A stretch of DNA of 56,212 nt from Burkholderia paludis (GTDB taxonomy: Bacteria > Pseudomonadota > Gammaproteobacteria > Burkholderiales > Burkholderiaceae). The stretch lies in contig NZ_JPGL01000068.1 in assembly GCF_000732615.1 (NCBI RefSeq), forward strand, positions 1 to 56,212, in the 5' to 3' direction. Shown here piece after piece: positions 17,115-25,814 of the stretch (position 1 is the first letter of the stretch; every line of letters starts with the position of its first letter). The position numbers and the translations under genes were made by a program. The notes under the pieces are model-generated. The model saw only the letters and a program-made list of their open reading frames with translations. It did no database searches and had not been told where the DNA came from.

Positions 17115-18359
17115 ATGCACCTGTTTACGCCTCTGACACTGCCCAACGGGGCGGTGATCCCGAACCGTCTGGCCAAGGCCGCGATGGAAGAAAACATGGC
17201 CGATGCGGATCATGCGCCGTCCGACACGCTGCTGCGCCTCTACCAGGCGTGGGCCGACGGCCAGGTCGGGCTGATCCTGACCGGCAACGTGATGGTGGAC
17301 GGCCGCGCGATGACGGGGCCGAACGGCGTCGTGCTCGAGAGCGACGCGCATCTCGACCGCTTCCGCCGCTGGGCGGAGGTCGCCCGCTCGGGCGGCGCGC
17401 ACGTGTGGATGCAGATCAATCACCCGGGGCGCCAGATGCAGGCCGCGCTCGGCCAGACGACGCTCGCGCCGTCGGCCGTGCCGCTCGCGCTCGGGGCGCT
17501 GTCGAAGCAATTCCCGGTGCCCAGGGAGATGTCGGAAGCCGATATCGCCGACGTGCGGGAACGCTTCGTGCGCGCCGCGCAGCTCGCGGAACGCAGCGGC
17601 TTCACCGGCGTGGAGATCCACGCGGCGCACGGCTATCTGCTGAGCCAGTTCCTGTCGCCGTTGACGAACCGCCGGCTGGACCGCTGGGGCGGCAGCATCG
17701 AGAATCGCGCGCGCCTGCTGCTCGACATCGTGAAGGCGGTGCGCGCGACGGTGTCGCCGGCGTTCGCCGTCGCGGTCAAGCTGAACTCGGCCGATTTCCA
17801 GCGCGGCGGCTTCAGCGCGGACGATGCGAAGCGCGTGGTCGAGCTGCTGAATCCGCTCGGCGTCGATCTCGTCGAACTGTCGGGCGGCAGCTATGAAGTG
17901 CCGGCGATGCAGGGCGAGGCGCGCGACGGGCGCACGCTGGCGCGCGAAGCGTACTTCCTCGAATTCGCGCGCGACATCGCGGCCGTTGCGCGGATGCCGC
18001 TGATGGTCACGGGCGGCATCCGCCGCCGCGCGGTTGCCGAGCAGGTGGTCGACAGCGGCGTGGCGATGGTCGGTATCGCGACCGCGCTGTCGATCGAGCC
18101 GAACCTGCCGCGCGACTGGCGGGCCGGCAAGGACAGCGCGCCGACGCTGGTGCCGATCCGCTGGAAGAACAAGGCGCTGGGCGCGCTGGCGAACATGGCC
18201 GTCGTCAAGTTCCAGCTCGCGCGGCTCGGCGAGGGCCGGCGCACCCATCCCGAGGTGTCGCCGCTGCGCGCGCTGGTCGCGCAGCAACTGGCCGCGCAGT
18301 GCCAGACGCGCCGCTACCGCAAATGGATGGCGGCCCGCGCCGCGGGCCCGCGCGCCTGA
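17115..18359 (+). CDS. NADH:flavin oxidoreductase, Old Yellow Enzyme family
   Basis: A 414-residue FMN-dependent TIM-barrel enzyme of the OYE/2,4-dienoyl-CoA reductase family. Seen motifs: LPNGAVIPNRLAKAAMEENM, WMQINHPGRQ, FTGVEIHAAHGYLLSQFLSP, LTNRRLDRWGGSIENRARLL, and MVTGGIRRRAVAEQVVDSG. Such enzymes reduce activated C=C bonds of enones, often electrophiles. There is no C-terminal iron-sulfur or NAD domain, so it is the short form. The start ATG at 17115 follows GGGAG. It is divergent from the MerR gene, suggesting induction by an electrophilic substrate. Confidence 0.9.
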   Translation: MHLFTPLTLPNGAVIPNRLAKAAMEENMADADHAPSDTLLRLYQAWADGQVGLILTGNVMVDGRAMTGPNGVVLESDAHLDRFRRWAEVARSGGAHVWMQINHPGRQMQAALGQTTLAPSAVPLALGALSKQFPVPREMSEADIADVRERFVRAAQLAERSGFTGVEIHAAHGYLLSQFLSPLTNRRLDRWGGSIENRARLLLDIVKAVRATVSPAFAVAVKLNSADFQRGGFSADDAKRVVELLNPLGVDLVELSGGSYEVPAMQGEARDGRTLAREAYFLEFARDIAAVARMPLMVTGGIRRRAVAEQVVDSGVAMVGIATALSIEPNLPRDWRAGKDSAPTLVPIRWKNKALGALANMAVVKFQLARLGEGRRTHPEVSPLRALVAQQLAAQCQTRRYRKWMAARAAGPRA

Positions 18360-18553
18360 CGCGCGCAGGTGGGGCCGCATCGACCGCTGAGCACGGAGCG
18401 TGCCCGTCACCCGGCGGGCCGCTCCGAAGTTCAATTCTTTCGTATTACTTTCTGAAATATCCGGTCTGTTTACTGCATGATTCAGGCGCCTGAGCGCGAT
18501 TTCAGCGTGGCATAATCTTCCACCTCCATCGCACTCCATCCTCGTCGCGCGTC

Positions 18554-18946
18554 ATGCACGTCGCCCGTTTCCGCAAGCCCGGCAGCCTCATCGGATTGAT
18601 CGCAATCCTGATGATGGCGCTCGCCCCCGCGGTCTCGCAGATGATGGCGTCGCGTCACCGGCTCGTCGATGCGCTGGCCGTCTACTGCACGGCGAGCGTC
18701 GACGAGGCGGTGGTCGCGCACGGCGACGGCAAGCCCGCGCATGGCGCGAAGGCGCACTGGCAAGCGTGTCCCTATTGCAGCTTCGTGGCCCACGCCGCCG
18801 CGCTGCCGGGCCATCCCGTCGCGTTCGCCGTGCCGCGCCCGGACGCGCAGCGGCCGGTCGTGTCGGCTTCGATCCCGGCGCGCTTCCGCGTCGTCCATAC
18901 CGTCGCGCAATCGCGCGCGCCCCCGCGTTCTCCCGCGTTCGTCTGA
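18554..18946 (+). CDS. DUF2946 family protein, first gene of the copper run
   Basis: 130 residues. An N-terminal hydrophobic segment (LIGLIAILMMALAPAVSQMM) is followed by a histidine-rich stretch (VVAHGDGKPAHGAKAHW) and the DUF2946 motif ACPYCSFVAHAAALP. These small exported or membrane proteins often sit beside copper or TonB-receptor genes. The CPYC pair and nearby histidines suggest metal binding, which is inference. It precedes a beta-barrel gene and copC-copD on the same strand. Three more DUF2946 proteins lie at 25251, 30299 and 32403. Confidence 0.8.
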   Translation: MHVARFRKPGSLIGLIAILMMALAPAVSQMMASRHRLVDALAVYCTASVDEAVVAHGDGKPAHGAKAHWQACPYCSFVAHAAALPGHPVAFAVPRPDAQRPVVSASIPARFRVVHTVAQSRAPPRSPAFV

Positions 18947-19043
18947 GCTTTCAGCCTGACTCGCCGCCGCTTCGCCACCGAAGCGGGCGGCCGTTCGTCG
19001 CACACCTGCGCGACGACATCGAACGACAACCGGAGAACACAAC

Positions 19044-19958
19044 ATGCCCCGTATTACCGATCGGCGTGCGCTTCGCGCATGCGCCGCGCTGCTGGCCGTC
19101 ACCAGCCTGTCCCACGCTTCCTTCGCGAACGCGCACGCCGTGGTCGGCGACCGCGTGTTTCCCGCCACGCTGACCGTCGACGATCCCGGCGTCGGCGACG
19201 AATTCGACACGCAGTTCGGGCACATCAAGTCGCCGGACGACAACGGCAACAACATGAACGTCAATACCGTGTCGTACGAGTGGGACAAGCTGATCACGAA
19301 GAACCTCGCGTTCAGCGTCGCCAGCCAGTACGTGTCGCAGAACGACCCGAACGGCGGCTCCGCGAAGGGGTGGGACAACGTCACGCTCGGCGTGAAGTAC
19401 CTCGTCTACACCAACGCCGCGCACGAGTTCATGGCGTCGGTCGGCCTCGAAACCGAGATCGGCGGCACCGGCGCGAAATCGATCGCGAATGCGTACTCGA
19501 CCTTCACGCCGACGGTTTATTTCGGCAAGGGCTTCGGCGATCTGCCCACGTCGCTCGGCTACCTGCGTCCGTTCGCGATCACCGCGGAACTCGGCCCGAA
19601 CCTGACCACCGCGTCGTCCGACCAGGGCCCGAACTCGTTCGGCTGGGGCCTGACGCTGCAGTACAGCATCCCGTACCTGCAACAGCAGGTGAAGAACCTC
19701 GGGCTGCCGCAACCGTTCAGCAACATGATCTTCGTCGTCGAGGCGCCGATGAGCACCTGCACGGCGGGCGCCTGCTCGGGCCAGACGACCGGCACGATCA
19801 ATCCCGGTGTACTGTGGCTCAACCGCTACGGACAATTCGGCGTCGAGGCGCAGATTCCGGTCAACCGCGCGACGGGCAACCATGTCGGCGTGATCTTCGA
19901 CGCGCACTTGTATTTCGACGACCTCTTCCCGGGTTCGCTCGGCAAGCCGCTGTTCTGA
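19044..19958 (+). CDS. Predicted outer-membrane beta-barrel protein of the copper locus
   Basis: 304 residues with a cleavable signal peptide (ACAALLAVTSLSHASFANAHA). The mature part alternates short hydrophobic strands with polar turns and aromatic residues (MNVNTVSYEWDKLI, AFSVASQYVSQ, LYFDDLFPGSLGKPLF), as expected for a barrel. A Cys pair occurs at STCTAGACSG. The specific family is not recognised. It ends 16 bases before copC and is probably co-transcribed with it, so a role in copper passage or sensing at the outer membrane is plausible but inferred. Confidence 0.7.
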   Translation: MPRITDRRALRACAALLAVTSLSHASFANAHAVVGDRVFPATLTVDDPGVGDEFDTQFGHIKSPDDNGNNMNVNTVSYEWDKLITKNLAFSVASQYVSQNDPNGGSAKGWDNVTLGVKYLVYTNAAHEFMASVGLETEIGGTGAKSIANAYSTFTPTVYFGKGFGDLPTSLGYLRPFAITAELGPNLTTASSDQGPNSFGWGLTLQYSIPYLQQQVKNLGLPQPFSNMIFVVEAPMSTCTAGACSGQTTGTINPGVLWLNRYGQFGVEAQIPVNRATGNHVGVIFDAHLYFDDLFPGSLGKPLF

Positions 19959-19974
19959 TCCAAGGAGACTCCGC

Positions 19975-20343
19975 ATGACCATCAACACCACCGCGCTGCG
20001 CGCCGCCGCCGCCGCGCTGCTGCTCGCCGGCGCGCAGCTCGCCCACGCACACGCGTATCCGACCCACCAGGCGCCGTCCGCGGGCGAAACCGTGTCCGGG
20101 TCGCCGAAGACCGTCGCGATCGATTTCGACGACGGGCTCGAGCCCGCGTTCAGCTCGATCGCCGTGACCGACGCGCAGGGCCATGCCGTCACGAGCGGCA
20201 AGGCCGAAGTCGACGCGTCGAACAAGAAGCACATGTCCGTCGCGCTGAACCCGCTGACGCCGGGTGTCTACACGGTCGCGTGGGTTGCCGTCGCGGCCGA
20301 CGGCCATCGCACCCAGGGCCACTACGCATTCACGGTGAAGTGA
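19975..20343 (+). CDS. copC: CopC domain periplasmic copper-binding protein
   Basis: 122 residues with a signal peptide ending LAHAHAYPTH, so the mature protein starts with the histidine that CopC/YobA proteins use for Cu(II). The single beta-sandwich domain shows the family pattern PSAGETVSGSPKTVAIDFDDGLEPAFSS (read as two parts, PSAGETVSGSP and IDFDDGLEPAFS), PLTPGVYTVAWVAVAADGHR and a terminal GHYAFTVK. It lacks a methionine-rich Cu(I) loop. The GTG of copD overlaps its stop codon, indicating translational coupling. Confidence 0.9.
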   Translation: MTINTTALRAAAAALLLAGAQLAHAHAYPTHQAPSAGETVSGSPKTVAIDFDDGLEPAFSSIAVTDAQGHAVTSGKAEVDASNKKHMSVALNPLTPGVYTVAWVAVAADGHRTQGHYAFTVK

Positions 20344-21257
20344 CGGTGGACGCGCTCGTCGACGCGCAGATCGCGCTGGCGGCCGTGCAGGACATCCTGT
20401 TCGCCGTCGCCACCGGCCTGTTCGCATGCGGCGCGATCGACCGGCGCACCGGGTTGTTCGACCAGCGCGCGCTGCGCATCGCGCGCACGGCGCTCGCCGC
20501 CGCGCTCGCGCTGTCGGCGTTCGGCTACCTGTGGCTGCAGGCCGCCGTGATGAGCGGCTCGACGCTCGGCGAAGCCGGGCCCGCCGTCGCGGCCGTGCTC
20601 ACGCAATCGCACTTCGGCCTTGCGTGGAGCATCGGCTGTGCCGGCGCGCTGCTCGTCGCGGCCAGCGCGGCCGCGCGCGGGCGCGATCTCGTGCCGTGCG
20701 TCGCGGGGCTGCTGCTGTGGGCCGCCGGCAAGGCCGCCGCGAGCCACGCCGCCGATTCCGGCGACTTCTCGTGGCGCGAGGCCGTCCACCTGACGCACGT
20801 GCTCGCGACGGCGCTGTGGGCCGGCAGCGTGATCGCGGCCGCGGCCCTGCTGCTGCGCGCGGTGCGCGGCGCGCACGGCCCGGACGAACAGCGCGCCGCG
20901 TTCTGCTCGGCGCTCTCGTACGTCGCGACCGGCGCGCTCGTCGTCGTGCTCGCCACCGGCGGCTACAACGTGCTGCAGGATACGGCGCACACCGGCGCGC
21001 CGCTGCTCGGGCTGGCCTGGGGCCGCGTGCTCGCGGTCAAGCTCGCATGCGTCGCGTTCGCGACGCTGCTCGGCGGCTGGAACCGGCTGGTCGTGCTGCC
21101 CGCGCTGCACATGCGGGCCGAACGGCACGATCCCGGCTATCCCGCCGCGCAGCGCCGCTTCGACGCGGCGCTCTGCATCGAGGCCGTCGTCATGCTCGCG
21201 ATACTCGCGCTCGCCGCGGTGCTCGGCCATACCGCGCCGACGGTCGGCCCGTCCTGA
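20340..21257 (+). CDS. copD: CopD family copper import membrane protein
   Basis: A 305-residue inner-membrane protein with about eight hydrophobic helices. CopD landmarks include SHAADSGDFSWREAVHLTHVLAT (split: SHAADSGDFSW, AVHLTHVLATALWAG), GGYNVLQDTAHTGAPLLGLAWGRVL and VKLACVAFATLLGGWNRLVVLP. CopD works with periplasmic CopC in copper import. The start is assigned to the GTG at 20340, which overlaps the copC stop as GTGA; GTG 20346 is the alternative. Confidence 0.88.
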   Translation: MTVDALVDAQIALAAVQDILFAVATGLFACGAIDRRTGLFDQRALRIARTALAAALALSAFGYLWLQAAVMSGSTLGEAGPAVAAVLTQSHFGLAWSIGCAGALLVAASAAARGRDLVPCVAGLLLWAAGKAAASHAADSGDFSWREAVHLTHVLATALWAGSVIAAAALLLRAVRGAHGPDEQRAAFCSALSYVATGALVVVLATGGYNVLQDTAHTGAPLLGLAWGRVLAVKLACVAFATLLGGWNRLVVLPALHMRAERHDPGYPAAQRRFDAALCIEAVVMLAILALAAVLGHTAPTVGPS

Positions 21258-21336
21258 TGCCGCCTCCGCCGCCTCAACCATCGAGGGCCCGCGTGCGGGC
21301 CCGCTTCATCCCCCCCAGTCCGATCGAGGATCGACG

Positions 21337-21795
21337 ATGAACATCACGAAATACACTTTCTCCGCGCTCGCCGTGCTGACCGCCGGCGCGCTGTCTTCGC
21401 TCGCACATGCCGCGCCGGCCCAGTCGGTTACCGTCTCCGACTGCTGGATTCGCAGCATGCCCGGCAAGCTGCCGTCCGGCGGCTACTTCAACCTGAAGAA
21501 CAGCAGCGCCAACCCGATCGACCTGACGGACGTCGACAGCGACGCGTTCGGCATGGCGATGCTGCACCAGACGCAATCGAACGGCAGCACGTCGAACATG
21601 GTGATGGTCGACAAGGCGACCGTGCCGGCCAACGGCACGCTGTCGTTCGCGCCGGGCGGCTATCACGTGATGCTCGAGCAGCCGAAGCATCCGCTGAAGG
21701 TCGGCACGACCGTGCCGCTCACGCTGACGTTCGGCGACGGCGAGAAGATCACCGCGCAGTGCGCGGTGAAGGCGCCGGGCACGATGGCGAAGTAA
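21337..21795 (+). CDS. PCuAC family periplasmic copper chaperone
   Basis: 152 residues with a signal peptide (YTFSALAVLTAGALSSLAHA). The copper site H-x10-M-x21-H-x-M is intact: His77, Met88, His110 and Met112. PCuAC proteins hold Cu(I) in the periplasm and deliver it to CuA sites of cytochrome oxidase. It follows copC-copD on the same strand after 79 bases that include a GC-rich hairpin, so it may be partly separately expressed. The start ATG follows GAGGAT. Confidence 0.92.
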   Translation: MNITKYTFSALAVLTAGALSSLAHAAPAQSVTVSDCWIRSMPGKLPSGGYFNLKNSSANPIDLTDVDSDAFGMAMLHQTQSNGSTSNMVMVDKATVPANGTLSFAPGGYHVMLEQPKHPLKVGTTVPLTLTFGDGEKITAQCAVKAPGTMAK

Positions 21796-21808
21796 GCGCG
21801 GCAGGGCA

Positions 21809-21828
21809 GGCGTGCGGGCCCGCACGCC
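21809..21828. terminator. 20-bp palindrome after the copper run
   Basis: GGCGTGCGGGCCCGCACGCC is a perfect 20-bp palindrome 14 bases past the PCuAC stop. It would fold into a GC hairpin and could terminate or stabilise the transcript. No T-tract follows, so intrinsic termination is uncertain. Confidence 0.45.
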
Positions 21829-22026
21829 GCCGCGCCTGCGTGTCGCCGCCTGCTTCCCGCCTGCCTGCCTCATGTCCACCCTTCGTCCTCCTCCCGCCCG
21901 CTGCGCGCCTCGACGCTCATCCCCAAAATACGCATAGCCACTCGCGACCCAATCCCCGCTTCGATCGATCCGTCGCCGGGCCGTCGGCGCCGGCTTTCAC
22001 GCCGCAGCTGCCCTCGGGGCACATAT

Positions 22027-22045
22027 AATGAGAACGATTGTCATT
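22027..22045. promoter_or_regulatory. Fur box upstream of feoAB
   Basis: AATGAGAACGATTGTCATT resembles the 19-bp Fur consensus (AATGA...TCATT arms) and lies about 24 bases before feoA. Iron repression of feo by Fur is well established, so function is likely. Confidence 0.8.
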
Positions 22046-22068
22046 TTGTTCCTGTCGTGTCCCCCGCC

Positions 22069-22320
22069 ATGCGTCTCTCGAATCTCACCCAACACACACC
22101 GGCCCTGGTCGACCATGTCGACGACGCCCGGCCCGACGACCCCATCGCCCAGCGCCTGCGCGATCTCGGCTTCGTGCGCGGCGAGCCGGTGCGCGTCGTG
22201 GCGCGCGGGCCGTGGGGCGCCGATCCGCTGCTGATCCAGGTCGGCTCGACCCGCTTCGCGCTGCGCCGCGCCGAGGCGGAACGCGTCAGCGTGAGCGTGC
22301 AGGAGGGCGGCCAGTCATGA
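22069..22320 (+). CDS. feoA: Ferrous iron transport protein A
   Basis: An 83-residue SH3-like cytoplasmic protein. The family pattern is visible: IAQRLRDLGFVRGEPVRVVARGPWG (read as IAQRLRDLGFVRGEPV and VARGPWG), ADPLLIQVGSTRFALRRAEAERV. FeoA is needed for FeoB activity. The ATG at 22069 is used; a GTG 12 bases upstream is possible. Its stop overlaps the feoB start as ATGA, so the two are translationally coupled. Expression should respond to iron through the upstream Fur box. Confidence 0.92.
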   Translation: MRLSNLTQHTPALVDHVDDARPDDPIAQRLRDLGFVRGEPVRVVARGPWGADPLLIQVGSTRFALRRAEAERVSVSVQEGGQS

Positions 22321-24173
22321 GCGTCACGGCACTGCGCATCGCGCTGGTAGGCAACCCCAACTGCGGCAAGACCGCGCTGTTCAACCAGTTGACCGGCGGC
22401 CGCCAGAAGGTCGCGAACTACGCCGGCGTCACCGTCGAGCGCAAGGTGGGGCGTTTTGTCGCACCGTCGGGCCGGCAGGTGCAGGTGCTCGACCTGCCCG
22501 GCGCGTACAGCTTCGATTCGGCGAGCCCCGACGAGCGCATCACGCGCGACGTGCTGCTCGGCCGTCATCCGGGCGAGGCGCCGCCCGACCTCGTGGTGTG
22601 CGTGGCGGATGCGACCAACCTGCGCCTGCACCTGCGTTTCGTGCTGGAAGTGCAGCGTCTCGGCCGCCCGGTCGTGCTGGCGCTGAACATGATGGATGCG
22701 GCCGAACGCCGCGGCATCCGGATCGACGTCGACGTGCTGGCGCGCGAGCTGGGCGTGCAGATCGTGCAGACGGTGGCCGTGCGGCGCGGCGGCGCGAGCA
22801 GCCTCGTCGAGGTGCTCGACCGCGCGGTCGCGCCGCCGGCCGGTCAGGCCGAAGCCGCCGCGCAGGCGCCCGCGGACGATCCCGACGCGATCCACGCCCG
22901 CGTGCGCGCGCTGCTCGCCGCGGCCGTCGTGATGCCGCGCGCCACCGACGTGCGCGACGACCGGATCGACCGCTGGGCGCTGCACCCGGTGCTCGGGCTC
23001 GTGATCCTCGCCGGCGTGATGTTCCTGGTGTTCCAGGCCGTGTATTCGATCGGCAAGCCGATCACCGACGCGATCGGCGACGGCTTCGGGTGGCTCGGCG
23101 CGCTGGCCGGCGCCCATCTGCCGGACGGGCCGCTGCGCGGCCTCGTCACCGACGGGCTGATCGGCGGGCTCGGCACCGTGCTCGGCTTCCTGCCGGAAAT
23201 CCTGGTGCTGTTCCTGTTCATCCTGGTGCTGGAAGAGTCGGGCTACCTGCCGCGCGCGGCGTTCCTGCTCGACCGGATGATGGTGTCGGTCGGGCTCACC
23301 GGGCGCTCGTTCATTCCGCTGCTGTCGAGCTTCGCGTGCGCGATTCCCGGCGTGCTCGGCACCCGCAGCATCACCGACCCGCGCGACCGGCTGGCGACCA
23401 TCCTCGTCGCGCCGCTGATGACGTGCTCGGCGCGCCTGCCGGTGTACGCGCTGCTGATCGGCGCGTTCATTCCGTCGCAGCGCGTGCTCGGCGTCTTCAA
23501 CCTGCAGGGCGTCGTGCTGTTCGTGCTGTACGCGGCGGGCATCGGCGGCGCGATGCTGGTGGGCTGGATCATGAAGAAGCTGCGCGGACCGCAGGGCGAG
23601 CACGCGCTGCTGATGGAGCTGCCGTCGTATCGCCTGCCGCGCCTGCGCGACGTGGCGATCGGCCTGTGGGAGCGCGGCTCGATCTTCATGAAGCGGCTGA
23701 CCGGCGTGATTCTCGCGCTCACCGTGCTGATGTGGTTCATCTCGACGTTCCCGTCGCCGCCGGCCGGCGCGGTCGGCCCCGCGATCGACTACACGTTCGC
23801 CGGCTACATGGGGCGCGGCCTGCAGTACGTGTTCGCGCCGCTCGGCTTCAACTGGCAGATCAGCCTGTCGCTGATCCCCGCGTTCGCCGCGCGCGAAACG
23901 GCCGTCGCGGCGCTCGCGACGGTCTACGCGGTGAGCGGCGGCGACGCCGACATCGCGAGCGTCGGCCACGCGCTCGCCGCCAACTTCTCGCTCGCGAGCG
24001 CACTGTCGCTGCTGGCCTGGTTCGTGTTCGCGCCGCAATGCATGTCGACGCTCGCGGTGATCCGCCGCGAGACGGGCTCCTGGCGCAACGTCGCGATCTC
24101 GTTCTGCTACATGTTCGCGATGGCGTACGCCGCGTCGTTCGTCACCTACCAGATCGCGCGGGCGCTGACGTGA
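22317..24173 (+). CDS. feoB: Ferrous iron transporter B
   Basis: A 618-residue Fe(II) permease with an N-terminal G-protein domain: G1 GNPNCGKT (residues 10-17), switch region NYAGVTVERKVG, G3 DLPGAYSF, and G4 NMMD in LALNMMDAAERRG. The membrane domain has two Gate regions (GYLPRAAFLLDRMMVSVGLT and MTCSARLPVYALLIGAFIP) and the conserved IPAFAARETAVAALATVY. It is shorter than the E. coli protein (773 aa) but common in this group. feoA overlaps its start, and a small cysteine-rich gene overlaps its stop. Confidence 0.95.
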   Translation: MSVTALRIALVGNPNCGKTALFNQLTGGRQKVANYAGVTVERKVGRFVAPSGRQVQVLDLPGAYSFDSASPDERITRDVLLGRHPGEAPPDLVVCVADATNLRLHLRFVLEVQRLGRPVVLALNMMDAAERRGIRIDVDVLARELGVQIVQTVAVRRGGASSLVEVLDRAVAPPAGQAEAAAQAPADDPDAIHARVRALLAAAVVMPRATDVRDDRIDRWALHPVLGLVILAGVMFLVFQAVYSIGKPITDAIGDGFGWLGALAGAHLPDGPLRGLVTDGLIGGLGTVLGFLPEILVLFLFILVLEESGYLPRAAFLLDRMMVSVGLTGRSFIPLLSSFACAIPGVLGTRSITDPRDRLATILVAPLMTCSARLPVYALLIGAFIPSQRVLGVFNLQGVVLFVLYAAGIGGAMLVGWIMKKLRGPQGEHALLMELPSYRLPRLRDVAIGLWERGSIFMKRLTGVILALTVLMWFISTFPSPPAGAVGPAIDYTFAGYMGRGLQYVFAPLGFNWQISLSLIPAFAARETAVAALATVYAVSGGDADIASVGHALAANFSLASALSLLAWFVFAPQCMSTLAVIRRETGSWRNVAISFCYMFAMAYAASFVTYQIARALT

Positions 24174-24475
24174 GCGCGGCCCTGGTCTGGCAATACGCGG
24201 CGATCGCGCTGCTGGTCGCCGCCAGCGTGCTCTTCATGTTCCGCAAGCTCGCGCCGGCACTCGCGGCGCGCGGCCAGCTCGCCGCCGCGCTCGCGTTGTC
24301 GCGGCCGGGCCGGCCGCGCGCGCTGCGCTGGCTCGGCGCGCGCCTGATGCCGGGCGCGGCCGCGGGCGCCGGCTGCGGCGACGGCTGCAGCACCTGCGGC
24401 GCGTGCGGCACCGACGGCGCGCCCGCGCCGTCGGACGAACAGCCGCTCAGGTTTCATTCGCGCGCCGGAGACTGA
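24170..24475 (+). CDS. Small cysteine-rich membrane protein of the feo operon
   Basis: 101 residues from a GTG that overlaps the feoB stop (GTGA). One transmembrane helix (YAAIALLVAASVLFMF) is followed by a basic segment and a C-terminal cluster GCGDGCSTCGACGTDG with four cysteines. It has no winged helix like enterobacterial FeoC, but its place as third feo gene and the CxxxCxxC-like cluster suggest an accessory role, possibly binding iron or an iron-sulfur cluster. That is inference. The length, overlap and high G+C third positions support a real gene. Confidence 0.75.
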   Translation: MSAALVWQYAAIALLVAASVLFMFRKLAPALAARGQLAAALALSRPGRPRALRWLGARLMPGAAAGAGCGDGCSTCGACGTDGAPAPSDEQPLRFHSRAGD

Positions 24476-24572
24476 CCGGCGCGACGACGGGCGCGATATC
24501 CCGGCCGGTTTGCGGCCCGATCGCGGCCGGGCCATCGCAGGCGTCGCCGCGCGCCGGCGGCACGGCCCGCGT

Positions 24573-25022
24573 CTACCATTTGAAGGTCTGCCACCGGTAC
24601 GAATCGTCGAGCGACTCGATGACGAGGCGCTCGACCGGCACGGGCTTGACCGACCCGCACCACTCGGACGGGTCCGCGCCGTGCCGCACGCCTTCCGCGA
24701 CCAGCGACTCGCGCGCATCGTCCTCGATCCGCGCCCGGCGCCAGAGCACCTGGTCCTGCAGCAGTTTCGTCGCGTCGATGCCGAACCGCACGAGGCCGCC
24801 GCCGGCCTGGCGCGTCTCCCACATCGTCAGTGCGATGCGATCGCCGTTCTTCGGATCGATCGCGCGTCGGTTCGCCGATTTCTCCCAGTAGGGATTGCGC
24901 GAGAACCACGCGACGGGTTTTGCGTCGGGCGCCACGTCGAGCGCCTTCGGCTGGATGATTTCACTCATGATGATCGACTCGAAATGCATCATGACGGTGT
25001 AATGCCACGCCATCGTAGCCAT
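24573..25022 (-). CDS. Conserved hypothetical protein, WHYT-type N-terminus
   Basis: 149 residues. It opens MATMAWHYTVMMHFESIIMS and continues EIIQPKAL, VAWFSRNPYWEKSANR, LTMWETRQAGGGLVRFGI and ends WQTFKW. The WHYT...ESII...WFS pattern recurs in small cytoplasmic proteins of unknown function; a fold related to ADP-ribosyltransferases is only a vague impression. The ATG at 25022 was chosen because AGAGG lies about 10 bases upstream; ATG at 25013 is also possible. No signal peptide. It converges with the feo operon. Confidence 0.7.
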   Translation of the reverse strand: MATMAWHYTVMMHFESIIMSEIIQPKALDVAPDAKPVAWFSRNPYWEKSANRRAIDPKNGDRIALTMWETRQAGGGLVRFGIDATKLLQDQVLWRRARIEDDARESLVAEGVRHGADPSEWCGSVKPVPVERLVIESLDDSYRWQTFKW

Positions 25023-25250
25023 GCTGGATCTACCTCTTCGATCGGATGCGGGCCGATGCCCATGACGCGGACGGCTGCGTCCTTGCGCGCCGGCCTGCGG
25101 GCATCGGCTGCCGGAACCCGGCATTCATGAAACCGCGGCCCTGACGGGGCGCGGGATGCGATGCGGCGGGCGCGTCCGGTGCCGGTCGCGGACGACGATG
25201 CGCGGGCGTGCGGATCGCCCGGCTCGCGACGCGGCGCCGGATGCGCGGCG

Positions 25251-25721
25251 TCAGGCCGGCGGCGCGCGCGCGTGCCGGCAGGCACGGATCGAAGGGAGGA
25301 CGGGCGTTGCGGCCGGCGCTGGCGTCGCGCCGGCGGGACGCACGAGCCGACGGACGAGTACGAGCGACGCGGCCGCGCCGACGAGCGCGATCGACAGCAC
25401 CGCGCTGAACGGGCAGACGGGCGGGGCCGACGGCGCATCGTGTCGCGGCGTGCCGCGGGTATCGGGCCGCGCGGCGGCGGGCGCGGCGCGCGCGCCGGCG
25501 CGGGAGGCGTCGCCGGTAGCCGGGTGGCCGGTCAGCGTCAGCACGGACACGACGAGCGGGCCGTGCCCGCTGCACAGCGTCAGGACGAACGGGTCCGCGT
25601 CCGGTCGCGGATCCGCCATGAACCCCGCCGGAATCAGCGCGCGCAGCGCGAACGCGAGCGCCAGCAGGAGCGTGACGCCCGCCGGGACGCCGCGCCGTGC
25701 GTGTGCCGTTCCGCGCTTCAT
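25251..25721 (-). CDS. DUF2946 family protein, CSG subtype
   Basis: 156 residues. A hydrophobic segment (VTLLLALAFALRALIPAGFM) precedes LCSGHGPLVVSV, and a second hydrophobic segment (CPFSAVLSIALVGAAASLVL) begins with a cysteine in PPVCPF. This is the DUF2946 layout in which the cysteines are in CSGxGP and CPF instead of a CxYC pair. It is the last gene of a leftward run with two TonB receptors, 93 bases after the first receptor. Metal binding is possible but unproven. Confidence 0.75.
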   Translation of the reverse strand: MKRGTAHARRGVPAGVTLLLALAFALRALIPAGFMADPRPDADPFVLTLCSGHGPLVVSVLTLTGHPATGDASRAGARAAPAAARPDTRGTPRHDAPSAPPVCPFSAVLSIALVGAAASLVLVRRLVRPAGATPAPAATPVLPSIRACRHARAPPA

Positions 25722-25814
25722 GACGGCGCGATCACGGCCGGCGAACGCGCCCGCCGCGCGCAGCGCGCGGCGGAGCCGGGATGACGGGATGCCCGTTCAT
25801 CGTGCCTGCCCCGT

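Noticed and set aside
21285..21302. GC hairpin between copD and the PCuAC gene as a terminator
   Set aside because: The stem is only 7 bp with a 4-base loop and has no T-tract, so it is too weak to call.
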